Positions 40,072-49,829 of a stretch of 64,000 nt of DNA are shown here, in pieces. Origin of the DNA: Thermus parvatiensis (lineage in GTDB: Bacteria; Deinococcota; Deinococci; Deinococcales; Thermaceae); assembly GCF_001535545.1 (NCBI RefSeq), contig NZ_CP014141.1, positions 992,001 to 1,056,000 of the forward strand, given 5' to 3'. Each line of letters begins with the position of its first letter. Position 1 is the stretch's first letter. The position numbers were made by a program, and so were the translations under genes. The notes beneath the pieces are model-generated. The model searched no databases. It was not told the origin of the DNA and saw only the letters and a list, made by a program, of their open reading frames with translations.

Positions 40072-40373
40072 GCTACCTCCTGGGCGAAACAGCGGTACCC
40101 CTTTTAGGGTAGCACATCCCCTCTGCCCTTTTGGGGCAGAGGCCTGGGGCGCCCCAGGAGGAAGCCTAGGTAGGCCAGGGTGGCCTCGTCCCCAATCCCT
40201 TCGGTCTGAGGGGCTTTCCAGGGCCTCGTCGCGACCGCGCAAGGCCTCCGGCAACCTCTTTAACCCTTTCCGGAGGAGGGTCAGGAGGACGGGGTGACAA
40301 GAGGGGAAGGCACCCTGTGCGGCATGGTTCGTACGCGTTTGATTCCCCTCCCCGGGCCCGGTCTTCCCCGGAC
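40072..40373. other. 302-bp intergenic region with two hairpins
   Basis: No gene supported. CCTCTGCCC (40120-40128) pairs with GGGCAGAGG (40134-40142), immediately followed by a perfect 16-bp palindrome CCTGGGGCGCCCCAGG (40143-40158). Read on the minus strand they lie downstream of the GGDEF gene and upstream of the PAS/HD-GYP gene, so they may act as terminator or processing structures. TGCTACCCT (40106-40114, minus) is a possible extended -10 for the HD-GYP gene. Confidence 0.5.
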
Positions 40374-42604
40374 TCAAGCCAAGACGGCGAGCCCTCGCGC
40401 TTTGGCCTGGTACATGCGGCTGTCGGCGGCGGAGAGGAGCTCGTCGGGGGTCTTGCCGTCCTCGGGGAAGGCGGCGAGGCCGATGTTCACCCCCAGGCAG
40501 AGCCCCTCAAAGCAGAGGGCCTCTATGGCCCGGGCGTAGCGGAGGGCCGCCTTGATGGCCCCTTCCTTCCCGGTGTGGGGGAAGAGGGCGGCGAACTCGT
40601 CCCCGCCCCAGCGGAAGATCCGGTCCCCGTTCCGCCTCTCCCTTTGCAGGGCCTCGGCCACCTTCATGAGGGCGAGGTCCCCCACGGCGTGGCCCAGGCG
40701 GTCGTTCACCTGCTTGAAGCCCCGGAGGTCCATCACCCCTAGGGAGAGGGGGTAGCCGTAGCGCTCCGCCCGCTTGAGCTCCTCTTCCAAGAAGCGGTCA
40801 AAGGCCCGGCGGTTGGGCAGGCCCGTGAGGGGGTCGGTGAGGGCGGCCTCTTCCAGGAGCTTCCGGGTGCGGATTTCGTGGAGGAGGGTGGCGAGGGGCG
40901 TGGCGAAGAAGCGGGCGGCCTCCAGGGAGTCCTCGCCGAAGGCGTTGGGGTCGTGGAGGTTGTCCAGGTTGAGGTAGGCCAGGACCTCCCCCTTGTAGGG
41001 GATGGGGAGGCAGAGGTTGGCCTGGATCTCCTGGGCCTTCCCGGCGGCGTCTATGACCTCGGGCGGGGCGGTCTCGTGGCTGATCTCGGCGATGGGCCTT
41101 TCCTCCACGCTGAGGAGGCGGGGCTCCCCTTGGCGGGCCTTTTCCTCCCCCAGGCCGTACCATTTGAGCTGGGCCTCCCGGGTGAAGGCCAGGGCCTTTA
41201 GGCCCTCCAGGTCGTAGCCAAAGGCCGCCTTGTAGCGGTAGGCCCCGTCTTCCCAGACCAAGAGGCTTCCCGCCTCCGCTCCCGGGACCTGGCGGATGGC
41301 CTCTTCCAGGACCGCCTGGTAGAGCTCCTCCGGGGGTTTTTCCAAAAGCTCCAGGAAGATCCGGTTGACCGCCTCGTGCCGGGCCTTTTCCGTGAGGCGT
41401 TCCAGACCGAGGCCCAGGGTACGGGAAGCGAGGAGGAGGAGGTCCACCTCGCTTCTCCGCCAAAGCCTTTCCGCCCTCTGGCCCACCACAAAAATCCGCC
41501 TCGCCCGGGGCGCCCCCGGGGTGGGGACGGGGAGGGCGGCGAAGGTGCGCCAGTCCAGGGCTTTTAGCGCGGGGACGGTCCGGTCCTCCTCGGCGTAGCG
41601 GGCGGTGAAGAGGGGGCTTCTCGTTTCGTAGACCCGCCAGGCGAGGCCCACGCCGTAAGGGAGGCCCTCCTCCAGGACCTTGCGGAGGGCGGGCTCCTCC
41701 ACGCCGTGGGCGGCGAGGCTCACCATGCGGGCGCCCCGGACCTCCCAGAAGGCGCCGGCCTCGAGGCCCAAGGCCCGCACCAGGAGGGCCAGGGCCTTGG
41801 CCGCCGCCTCCTCGAGGCGGGAGGCGCTTTGCAGGGCGAGGGAGAGCTCCGCCACGAGCCGCCTTTCCTCCTCGTCCGCCAGGCGGGAAAGCTGGAGGCT
41901 CACCGCCTGGGCGAAGCGCTTAAGGTCCTCCTGGAGCTCCTCGGGGAAGGGCCGGTCCCGCTCCAGGTTGAGGACGGCCACCACCTCCCCCCGCTCCCGG
42001 AGGGGAAGGGCGAGCTCGGCGAGGGCCTTGTGGTCCGGGGGGCGATGTAGTCCGGGTCCCGGCGCACGTCGGGCACGTACACGGGCCTCCCCTCCCGGTA
42101 GGCCCGGCCCACCACGCCCCCGTAGGGGATGGTCTCCACGGAGAGGGAGGGGCGGGCGGCGAGGAGGCGGAGGCCCTGCCGCTCGGGCACCCACACCCCC
42201 ACGTGCCCCCGCTCCCCGAGGCGGGCGAGGCGCTCGGGGAGGCTTTTCAGGAGTTCTTCCCGGTTCTGGGCCTTGGGAAGGGCCTCCAGAGCCTCGGCGA
42301 GGAGCCTGTGGGTATGGGCCAGGTACTCGGCCCGGCGGTGGGCCTGGCGCAGGCTTCTCCCCACCCCCTCAGAGAGGAGGGCGGCGAGGAGGAGGGCGGC
42401 GAGGGAGGAGGGGTCCAGGGTCCCTTGGAAGGCGAGGAGGGGGCTTGCGAGGCCCAGGGCGGCAAGCCCCGCCCCGAGCCCGAAGACGCTCGCCACGAGG
42501 CCCACGGCCACCATGAGCCAGGGCACGGCGGCGCTCTCCCGAAGTCCCGCGAGCGCCGCCCCCAGGGCGAGGGCGGCCAGGGCGACGTAGAGGGGCCAGC
42601 GCAT
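40374..42604 (-). CDS. Membrane GAF-GGDEF diguanylate cyclase (one frame break)
   Basis: From ATG 42604. N-terminal hydrophobic helices (YVALAALALGAALAGL; VPWLMVAVGLVASVFGLGAG), then GAF-like sensor modules, then a GGDEF domain: EEAALTDPLTGLPNRRAFDR and RIFRWGGDEFAALFPHTGKE. The product-inhibition I-site RxxD is intact as RNGD, five residues before GGDEF. The frame breaks at 42037-42042, one base short; repaired length about 743 aa. Predicted cyclic-di-GMP synthase, opposing the HD-GYP neighbours. Confidence 0.85.
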
Positions 42605-42654
42605 GTTTCCGTTCTATGCTACCACGGCCTGGGCTTGGGGAGCGGGGGAGGGTG

Positions 42655-42691
42655 CGGTGATTCACATTCAAAAAGTTTCCCCTGAAATAAA
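42655..42691. promoter_or_regulatory. AT-rich control region between GGDEF and MarR genes
   Basis: A markedly A/T-rich stretch in a G/C-rich surround. It contains the dyads GTGA-T-TCAC and TTTC-CCCT-GAAA, plus TTCACA (42661-42666) as a possible -35, just before the MarR GTG at 42692. This position suits an autoregulatory MarR operator; the exact site is not resolvable by eye. Confidence 0.45.
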
Positions 42692-43108
42692 GTGCCGCCC
42701 GTGGACTGGGAGCTCCTCGCCCGCTTCTTCCGCCTCCAGCGGCTTCTGCGCCAGGAGGTGGAGGCGCGGCTTGGGCCTTTGGGGCTTTCGGGCCTCGAGG
42801 CCTGGCTCCTCAAGGTGCTCTCCCAGCGCCCCTACCCCTCGGAGGCGGCCCGGGCCATGGGCCTTCCCCCGCCCACGGTGAGCCACATGGTGCGCCGGCT
42901 GGAGCGGGCGGGCTTTCTCGCCCGGGAGGCGGACCCGGAGGACCTCCGCCGCCACCGCCTCCGGCTCACGCCGAAGGGCGCGAGGGCCTTGAGGCGGGCG
43001 GAGGCCCTCATGGCCGAGGCCTTCGCCCGGCGGGCCTCCCGCCTCCAAGAGGGGGAGCGGGCGGAGCTTTTGCGCCTTTTCGCCAAGCTGGAGGAGGACG
43101 CGGAATGA
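42692..43108 (+). CDS. MarR-family transcriptional regulator
   Basis: 138 aa from GTG 42692. Winged helix with YPSEAARAMGLPPPTVSHMV (recognition helix) and wing LAREADPEDLRRHRLRLTPK. It overlaps the exporter gene by 4 nt (ATGA), the common arrangement in which a MarR protein represses its own operon and a drug exporter. Confidence 0.9.
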   Translation: MPPVDWELLARFFRLQRLLRQEVEARLGPLGLSGLEAWLLKVLSQRPYPSEAARAMGLPPPTVSHMVRRLERAGFLAREADPEDLRRHRLRLTPKGARALRRAEALMAEAFARRASRLQEGERAELLRLFAKLEEDAE

Positions 43109-44971
43109 ACCCTACCCCGAACGCCAAAGAGGTGCGCTACACCATGGTGGGCATCCTGCTGGGGCTTTTTCTGGCGGCCCTGGACCAGACCATCGTCTCC
43201 ACCGCCATGCCCCGGATCGTGGGGGAGCTCAAGGGGGCCGAGTACTACGCCTGGGTCACCACGAGCTACCTCCTCACCTCCACGGTCTCGGCCCCCATCT
43301 TCGGCCGCCTCACGGAGCTTTTTTCCCGCAAGGCCATCCTGCTTTGGGCAGTGGGCCTTTTCCTCCTGGGTTCGGCCCTATCGGGCCTTTCCCAGAACAT
43401 GGCCGAGCTCATTCTTTTCCGCGGCCTGCAGGGGGTAGGGGGCGGGGCGCTTTTCGCCTTGGCCCTCACCACCATCGCCGTGCTCTTCCCTCCTCGGGAG
43501 CGGGGGCGGCTGGCGGGGGCTTTTGGGGCCATCTTTGGGCTTTCCTCGGCGGTGGGCCCGTGGCTTGGGGGGCTTCTCACCGACCACCTCTCCTGGCGCT
43601 GGGTGTTCTACATCAACATGCCCGTGGGGGCGGTGGCCCTTTGGTTCATCCTGCGCTACATGCCCAGGCTGAAGCCGGCCCACCGGGAGCCCTTTGACTT
43701 CCTGGGGGCCTTTCTGCTCGTCCTCTGGACCGTGCCCTTGATGCTGGCCTTCTCCTGGGGCGGGAGCACCTACCCCTGGGGAGTCCGGTGGTCTTGGGCC
43801 TCCTTTTGGGGGCAGGGGTGGGCCTGGGGGTCTGGGTGGCCTCGCAGCTTCGGTCCCCCCATCCCCTCTTTGACCTTTCGCTCTTCCGCATCCCCACCTT
43901 TTCCCTCTCCGCCTTGGCGGCTTTCTTCTACGGCCCCGCCTTCTTGGGGCGGTGGCCTTTTTGCCCCTCTACCTGCAGGTGGTCAAGGGGGTCTCGGCGA
44001 GCCAAAGCGGGGTGACGGTCCTGCCCCTCACCTTCGGGGTGATCCTGGGGAGCGTGGGCGGAGGGCAGCTCGCCGCCCGCCACGGGCGGTACAAGGGCCT
44101 GGTCTTGGGGAGCGCCCTCTTCCTCCTCGGGATCTTCCTCCTCTTTCACTTCCTCCTCCGCGTGGACACGCCCCTTTGGCTGGCCGTCTTCCTCTTCTTC
44201 CTCACGGGGCTCGGCCTGGGCCCGGCCCAGAGCCTCCTCAACATCGCCGCCCAGAACGACGTGCCCATGAACCGCCTCGGGAGCGCCACGAGCGCCGTGC
44301 AGTTCATGCGCCAGATCGGCGCCACCATAGGGGTGGCCTTCCTCGGCACCGTCCTCGCCGGCGCCCTCTCCGACCACCTGAAGGCCGCCTTCCCTCAAGG
44401 GGCGGCGGGCGCCCCGGCCCTGGCCCGGGGCGGGGAGGGGATGGCCCTGGACCTGGACCGGGAGTTCGCCCGCCTCGAGGACCTCCTCGCCCGCGCCCTC
44501 CGGGGGGACGAGGCGGCCTACCGGGCCCTCCTCCAGGACCCCATGGTCCCCAAGGCCTACCTCCAGGGCCTCTCCCCCGGGGGGATCCCCGCCCGCTTCG
44601 CCGCCCTGAAGGAGGAGGTGCGGGCCGCTTTGGCCGGGGACGAGGCCGCGCGGAGGGCCCTCCTTCAGGACCCCACCCTCCCCGAGGACCTAAAGGCCTT
44701 CCTCCGGGCTCCCCGGGGCGCCTTGGGGCCCGAGGCGGTGGAGGCCGCCTTGGCCCAGGCCGAGGCGCGGGCCCTGGAGGAGGCCACGCGGCAGGCGGTG
44801 GCGGGCCTCGAGGCGGCGAAGGCCCGGCTCAAGGAGGCCTTGAGTCTCGGCATCACCGAGGCCCTGCGGCGGATTTTCCTCTATAGCGCCCTCTTCATCC
44901 TCGGGGCCTTGTTCTTCGTCCTCCTCCTTCCCGACCGGGAGCTCAAGGGGAGGCCCGCTCCGGTAGAGTGA
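43105..44971 (+). CDS. DHA2-type MFS multidrug exporter (two frame breaks)
   Basis: EmrB/QacA-type transporter. LFLAALDQTIVSTAMPRIVG is the family motif D1; GRLTELFSRKAILLWAVGLF is motif A; GPWLGGLLTDHLSWRWVFYI is motif C and following. Breaks at 43778-43781 and 43946-43949 are each one G short; repaired length about 622 aa. An unusually long hydrophilic, Ala/Arg/Leu-rich insertion of about 130 residues (LEDLLARALRGDEAAYRALL and similar repeats) precedes the last helix IFLYSALFILGALFFVLLLP. Controlled presumably by the MarR gene. Confidence 0.86.
44964..44969 (+). promoter_or_regulatory. -10 element of the pxpBC fusion
   Basis: TAGAGT, then 6 nt (GAGGGG), then GTG 44976. It lies inside the end of the MFS gene. 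Confidence 0.4.
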
Positions 44972-44975
44972 GGGG

Positions 44976-46458
44976 GTGGTCCGGGGTTTTTACCTGCGCT
45001 TCGGCGAGGGGGTCTCTGAGGAGGCGAACCGCAGGGCCCTCGCCCTGGCCGAGGCCCTCCTCCGCGCCCCCCTCCGGGGCTTCTGGACGCCGTGCCCGCC
45101 TACAGTATCCTCTACCTGGAGTACGACCCCAGGCGGCTTTCCCGAGGGCGGCTTTTGCGCCTTCTTAAGGGGCTTCCCCAGGAGCGGGCCGAGGAGGGGC
45201 GGGTGGTGGAGATCCCCGTGCGCTACGACGGGGAGGACCTTCCCGAGGTGGCCTCCCGCCTGGGCCTCTCCCTCGAGGCGGTGAAGGCCCTCCACCAAAA
45301 GCCCCTCTACCGCGTCTACGCCCTGGGGTTCACCCCGGGCTTCCCCTTCCTGGCGGAGGTGGAGCCCGCCTTGCGCCTTCCCCGGAAGCCCCACCCGAGG
45401 CCCCGGGTGCCCGCCCACGCCGTGGCCGTGGCGGGGGTGCAGACGGGGATCTACCCCCTTCCTTCTCCCGGGGGCTGGAACCTGATCGGGACCAGCCTGG
45501 TGGCCGTCTACGACCCCCACCGCGAGACGCCCTTCCTCCTCCGCCCCGGGGACCGGGTGCGCTTCCTGGAGGCCGAGGGGCCCACGCCGCCCGAGCCCCG
45601 CCCCCTGGAGCTCCTCCCCGAGGAGCCGAGCCTTCCCGCCATCCGGGTGGAGGAGGCGGGGCTTTTGGACCTGGTGGTGGACGGGGGCCGCTTCCTCGGG
45701 GGGCACCTCGGCCTCGCCCGCTCCGGTCCCCTGGACGCCCCTTCCGCCCGGTTGGCCAACCGGCTTGTGGGCAACGGGGCGGGGGCGCCCCTCTTGGAGT
45801 TCGCCTACAAAGGCCCCGTCCTCACCGCCCTCCGCGACCTGGTGGCCGCCTTCGCGGGCTACGGCTTCGTCGCCCTTCTGGAAGGGGAGGAGATCCCCCC
45901 GGGGCAAAGCTTCCTCTGGCCCCGGGGCAAGACCCTCCGCTTCCGCCCCCGGGGCCCGGGGGTGCGGGGCTACCTGGCGGTGGCGGGGGGCCTCGAGGTC
46001 CGGCCCTTCCTCGGCTCCGCCTCCCCGGACCTCCGGGGGAGGATCGGGAGGCCCTTGAGGGCAGGGGATCTCCTGGGCCTCGAGGCGCTTCGCCCGGTCC
46101 GCCCCGGGAGGGCCTTCCCCAGCGCCCGCTCCCCGAGGCCTTCCGCCTCCGCCTCCTCCCCGGGCCCCAGTTTGCGGGGGAGGCCTTTAGGGCCCTTTGC
46201 TCCGGCCCCTTCCGGGTGGCGCGGGCGGACCGGGTGGGGGTGGAGCTTTTGGGGCCGGAGGTCCCTGGCGGGGAGGGGCTTTCCGAGCCCACCCCCCTCG
46301 GCGGGGTCCAGGTGCCCCCCTCGGGGAGGCCCCTGGTGCTCCTCGCCGACAAGGGGAGCCTCGGGGGGTACGCCAAGCCCGCCCTGGTGGACCCCCGGGA
46401 CCTCTGGCTCCTGGGGCAGGTCCGGCCCGGGGTGGAGATATGCTTCACAAGCGGGTGA
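44976..46458 (+). CDS. Fused 5-oxoprolinase subunits PxpB-PxpC (two frame breaks)
   Basis: N-terminal PxpB/KipI half: FYLRFGEGVSEEANRRALAL and GFTPGFPFLAEVEPALRLPR, with PAHAVAVAGVQTGIYPLPSP. C-terminal PxpC/KipA half: VDGGRFLGGHLGLARSGPLD, RLANRLVGNGAGAPLLEFAY and VRGYLAVAGGLEVRPFLGSA. Breaks at 45076-45079 and 46117-46120 are each one base short; repaired length about 494 aa. PxpABC converts 5-oxoproline to glutamate; PxpA is not in this window. The two halves are usually separate genes. Confidence 0.85.
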
Positions 46459-46467
46459 AATCGTGAA
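46446..46467. repeat. Bipartite motif copy 1 (3' side of thiolase)
   Basis: CACAAGCGG-N5-ATCGTGAA. The same 17 fixed bases with the same 5-nt gap recur at 47814-47835, so the pair brackets the thiolase gene. This copy includes the pxpBC stop codon. Confidence 0.6.
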
Positions 46468-46492
46468 TAAAAGCACAAGATGGCCGAAGACC

Positions 46493-46515
46493 CCCCTCCA
46501 GCCCCCGGGGAGGGG
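46493..46515. terminator. Candidate terminator between converging pxpBC and thiolase
   Basis: CCCCTCC (46493-46499) pairs with GGAGGGG (46509-46515). No clear T-run on either side, so efficiency is doubtful. Confidence 0.4.
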
Positions 46516-46528
46516 AGGGGCCTAAGGC

Positions 46529-47734
46529 TTAGCCCATCCCCTCCACCACCACGGCGATGCCCTGGCCCACGCCGATGCACATGGTGGCGAGGCCGAACTG
46601 GACCTTTCGCCGCCGCATCTCGTGGACCAGGGTGGTGAGGATGCGGGCCCCGGAGGCCCCCAGGGGGTGGCCCAGGGCGATGGCGCCGCCGTTGGGGTTG
46701 AGGCGGGGGTCCTCCATGTCTAGGCCCCACTCCCGAAGGACGGCGAGGCTTTGGGCGGCGAAGGCCTCGTTGAGCTCAATGAGGCCGAGGTCGGAGAGGC
46801 TAAGGCCTGCCCGCTCCAGGGCCTTCCCCGTGGCGGGCACGGGGCCGATCCCCATGATCCTTGGGGGTACGCCGGCCACGGCGATGGCGCGGATGCGGGC
46901 GAGGGGCCTCAGGCCGTGGGCCTTGGCGTAGTCGTCGGAGACGAGGAGGACCGCCGCCGCCCCGTCGTTTAGGGGGCTAGAGTTCCCTGCGGTCACCGTG
47001 CCCCCCTCGCGGAAGACGGGCCGGAGAGCGGCGAGCTTCTCCAGGGAGGTGTCCCGCCTGGGGCCCTCGTCCTGCTCCACGAGGACCTCTTCCTTGCCGC
47101 GCCTGGCGGGGACGGGGACGACCTCGTCCTTGAAGCGTCCCTCCTCCCAGGCCCGCACCGCCTTCTGGTGGGAGAGGAGGGCGAAGCGGTCCTGCTCCTC
47201 CCGGGGGATCTTGTACATCTCCGCCAGGTTTTCGGCGGTCTCGCCCATGCTCTCCGTGCCGTAGAGGGCCTGCATTTTGGGGTTGACGAAGCGCCAGCCC
47301 AGGGTGGTGTCGTACATGACGAGGTTGCCGGTGGGGAAGCCTCGCTCGGGCTTGGGGACGGCATAGGGGGCGCGGGACATGGACTCTACGCCGCTGCCGA
47401 TGTAGACCCTGCCTTCGCCGGCCCAGATGGCCCTTGCGGCCTGGGCGACGGCCTCCAGGCCGGAGCCGCAGAGGCGGTTTACGGTGCAGCCCGCCACCTC
47501 CACGGGGAAGCCGGCGAGGAGGAGGGCCATGCGGGCGACGTTGCGGTTGTCCTCACCGGCCTGGTTGGCGCAGCCGGCGTAGACGTCCTCCACTTCCTCT
47601 TTGGGGACGCCGGAGCGGTCCATGAGGGCGGAGAGGGCGTGGGCGAGGAGGTCGTCGGGGCGCACGGAGGCGAGGGCCCCTCCGTGCTTGCCGATGGGGG
47701 TCCTTACTGCTTCCACGATCCAGGCTTCGGGCAT
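46529..47734 (-). CDS. Thiolase (acetyl-CoA / 3-oxoadipyl-CoA acyltransferase type)
   Basis: 401 aa, unbroken. Nucleophilic Cys89 in GCTVNRLCGSGLEAVA, catalytic His in GGAIALGHPLGASGARIL, second Cys in TMCIGVGQGIAVVVEGMG, and NEAFAAQSLAVLREW. A degradative thiolase for acyl-CoA chains; the best specific guess, 3-oxoadipyl-CoA thiolase, comes from its operator resembling phenylacetate/fatty-acid regulation, not from the active site. Own promoter and operator upstream. Confidence 0.88.
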   Translation of the reverse strand: MPEAWIVEAVRTPIGKHGGALASVRPDDLLAHALSALMDRSGVPKEEVEDVYAGCANQAGEDNRNVARMALLLAGFPVEVAGCTVNRLCGSGLEAVAQAARAIWAGEGRVYIGSGVESMSRAPYAVPKPERGFPTGNLVMYDTTLGWRFVNPKMQALYGTESMGETAENLAEMYKIPREEQDRFALLSHQKAVRAWEEGRFKDEVVPVPARRGKEEVLVEQDEGPRRDTSLEKLAALRPVFREGGTVTAGNSSPLNDGAAAVLLVSDDYAKAHGLRPLARIRAIAVAGVPPRIMGIGPVPATGKALERAGLSLSDLGLIELNEAFAAQSLAVLREWGLDMEDPRLNPNGGAIALGHPLGASGARILTTLVHEMRRRKVQFGLATMCIGVGQGIAVVVEGMG

Positions 47735-47745
47735 GGGGTCCTCCT

Positions 47746-47761
47746 TACCGAACGGTCGGTA
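47746..47761 (-). promoter_or_regulatory. TetR-type operator fitting the PfmR consensus
   Basis: On the gene strand TACCGACCGTTCGGTA, arms TACCGA/TCGGTA. It fits the consensus I remember for T. thermophilus PfmR, TACCGACCGNTNGGTN, at every fixed position. It lies between the -10 and the thiolase ATG, where binding would block transcription. Confidence 0.75.
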
Positions 47762-47763
47762 GT

Positions 47764-47792
47764 AGCTTAGCCGGAAGGCGGGGCGGGGTCAA
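47764..47792 (-). promoter_or_regulatory. Promoter of thiolase
   Basis: Minus strand TTGACC (47787-47792), 17-nt spacer, TAAGCT (47764-47769). Confidence 0.75.
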
Positions 47793-47813
47793 GCAACAAG
47801 GGGAGAAAGAACG

Positions 47814-47835
47814 CACAAGCGGATATTATCGTGAA
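47814..47835. repeat. Bipartite motif copy 2 (upstream of thiolase promoter)
   Basis: CACAAGCGG-N5-ATCGTGAA, identical in fixed positions and spacing to 46446-46467. Its centre lies about 35 bp upstream of the thiolase -35, a position suitable for an activator site. Confidence 0.6.
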
Positions 47836-47843
47836 AAGCCTCA

Positions 47844-49770
47844 CTAACCATCTCCCCGCACCCGGGCCTCCACCTCCTCCCACCGCTCCACCGGGAGGAG
47901 GCAGACCCCCCTCCGGCACACGTAGGCCTTCCCCGGCTCCCGGCCCTCGAGGGCAGGAAGCGCCCCGGCGGGTCCCAGGACCAGCTGGGTGAGGGGCAGG
48001 AAGGCCCCCCTTGCGGCCTCGAGGAGAGGGGAGGGCAGGGGCAGGGCGAGTTCCGTGCCCCTTTCCCAAAGGGCCTTGGCCAGGAGCGCCCCCGGGAGGG
48101 CGTGGGGGTAGCGGGCCAACCAACGGGCCTTTTCCGCCAGGACCTCCTCCGCCCGCTCCCGGTAGTCCCCGCCGAAAACGGCCCCCAACCGGACCAAGGC
48201 CTCGGCCAAGGCGCTTTCCCCCGAGGGGAGGGCCCCCTCCTCCACCTCCTTGGCGGGGAGGGGGAGGGAAGGGCCTTCCCTAAAGAGCCTCCAGCCCGCC
48301 TCCGCGAACCTCTGCGCCCAGTCCAGGTAGGGCCACTCCCCCGTGGCGGCGTAGAGCTCCAAAAAGGCCAGGGCGGCGAAGGCCTGGTCGGAGAGGTAGG
48401 CCTCCTCCCCCAGGCTTCCCCGCCAGGTGTGTCGCAGGAGGCCTCCCCGGTACATGTGGGCGAGGAGGAAGCGGGCGCCCCTCTTGGCCGCCTCGAGGTA
48501 GGCTTCCTCCCCGAAAAGCCTCCCCGCCTCCGCCAGCGCCCTAACCGCCAGGGCGGACCAGTCCGCCAGGACCTTGTCGTCCAAGGCGGGGGGCATGCGC
48601 CGCCTGCGGGCCCCTTGGAGCTTCGCCCGCACCCCTTCCCGCCAGGCGAAAAACCCCTCCCCCAGGGCCTCTCTCACCTCGGCCTCGCCCCAGGCGGTGA
48701 GGACGGACCTCTCCCCCAGGTCCTCCCCCAGGGCGAAGTAGCGCCGGGCCAGGGGGAAGTCCTCCCCCAGGGCCTCCCTAAGCTCCGCCTCGGTCCAGGT
48801 GTAGTAGCGCCCCTCCTCCCCCTCGCTTTCCGCGTCCAGGGCGGTGTGGAAGCCGCCCTCCCGGCGCTGCATGGAGAGGAGCCAGTCCAGGGTCTCCCGG
48901 GCCACCCGCAGGAAGAGGTCCTCGCCAAAGAGCTTGTAGGCCCCGAGGTAGACCCGGGCAAGGAGGGCGTTGTCGTAGAGCATCTTCTCAAAGTGGGGTA
49001 GCCGCCAGAAGCGGTCCACGCTGTAGCGGTGGAACCCCCCGCCCACCTGGTCGTACACCCCCCGAGGGCCATGGCCCTCAGGGTGGGGCGGAGGAGGCGC
49101 GCGGCGCGCTCTTCCCCCTCCCAGGCCCGGGCGAGGAGGTAGAGGAGGAGGGGCCCCTGGGGGAACTTGGGGGCGGGGAGGAACCCTCCCCACTCGGGGT
49201 CAAAGGCCCGCTCCAGGTGGTCCAGGGCCTCCTCCTCCGCGCCCTCGGGAAGGGGGCCCGGGGGCGGGGTGAGGCTTTTCCAGAGGGCCCGGGTTAGCCG
49301 CTCCGCCTCTTCCAGGACGGCCTCCCGCTTCCCCGCCCAGGCCTCGGCCACGGCCACAAGGACCCGCTTGAAGCCGGGAAGGCCCATCCGGTCCTCCTTG
49401 GGGAAGTAGGTGCCCCCGAAGAAGGGCTTGCCCTCGGGGTGAGGAAGAGGCTCATGGGCCAGCCCCCCTGGCCGGTGAGGCTCACGAGGGCCCGCATGTA
49501 GGCGGCGTCCACGTCGGGCCGTTCCTCCCGGTCCACCTTCACCGGGACGAAGTGGGCGTTGAGGAGGCGGGCCACCTCCTCGTCCTGGAAGCTTTCCCGG
49601 TGCATCACGTGGCACCAGTGGCAGCTGGCGTAACCCACGGAGAGGAAGATGGGCTTGTCCTCGGCCTGGGCCTTGCGGAAGGCCTCCTCGCCGAAGGGGT
49701 ACCAGTCCACGGGGTCTTCCGCGTGGGCAAGGAGGTAGGGGCTGCGGGCGGCTTTTAGGCGGTTTCCCAT
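47844..49770 (-). CDS. YyaL/DUF255 thioredoxin-domain protein (two frame breaks)
   Basis: N-terminal thioredoxin-like domain: [20 protein letters not shown] and [20 protein letters not shown] with a C-x2-C pair. A long (alpha/alpha)6-barrel region follows: [39 protein letters not shown] and [20 protein letters not shown]. Breaks at 49436-49439 and 49058-49063, each one base short; repaired length about 642 aa. Family function is poorly known; relatives resemble glycosyl-epimerase folds with a redox head. Confidence 0.85.
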
Positions 49771-49777
49771 CCCCTCC

Positions 49778-49783
49778 AGGCTA
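49778..49783 (-). promoter_or_regulatory. -10 element of the yyaL-type gene
   Basis: Minus strand TAGCCT, 7 nt (GGAGGGG), ATG 49770. The interval could also serve as a ribosome site, so leaderless use is less certain here. Confidence 0.4.
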
Positions 49784-49816
49784 GGGCGGGAGGCCGAAGG
49801 GGAAAAGCCTCCTCCT

Positions 49817-49822
49817 TACAAT
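49817..49822 (+). promoter_or_regulatory. -10 element of nadC
   Basis: TACAAT, 7 nt, GTG 49830. An ATG at 49821 in the same frame overlaps this hexamer, so it could not be in a transcript made from this promoter. Confidence 0.5.
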
Positions 49823-49829
49823 GGGGGGC

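Noticed and set aside
40143..40158. Perfect 16-bp palindrome as an insertion-sequence end or recombination site
   Set aside because: No transposase, no matching second copy and no target duplication in the window; in G/C-rich DNA such a palindrome fits a transcript hairpin better.
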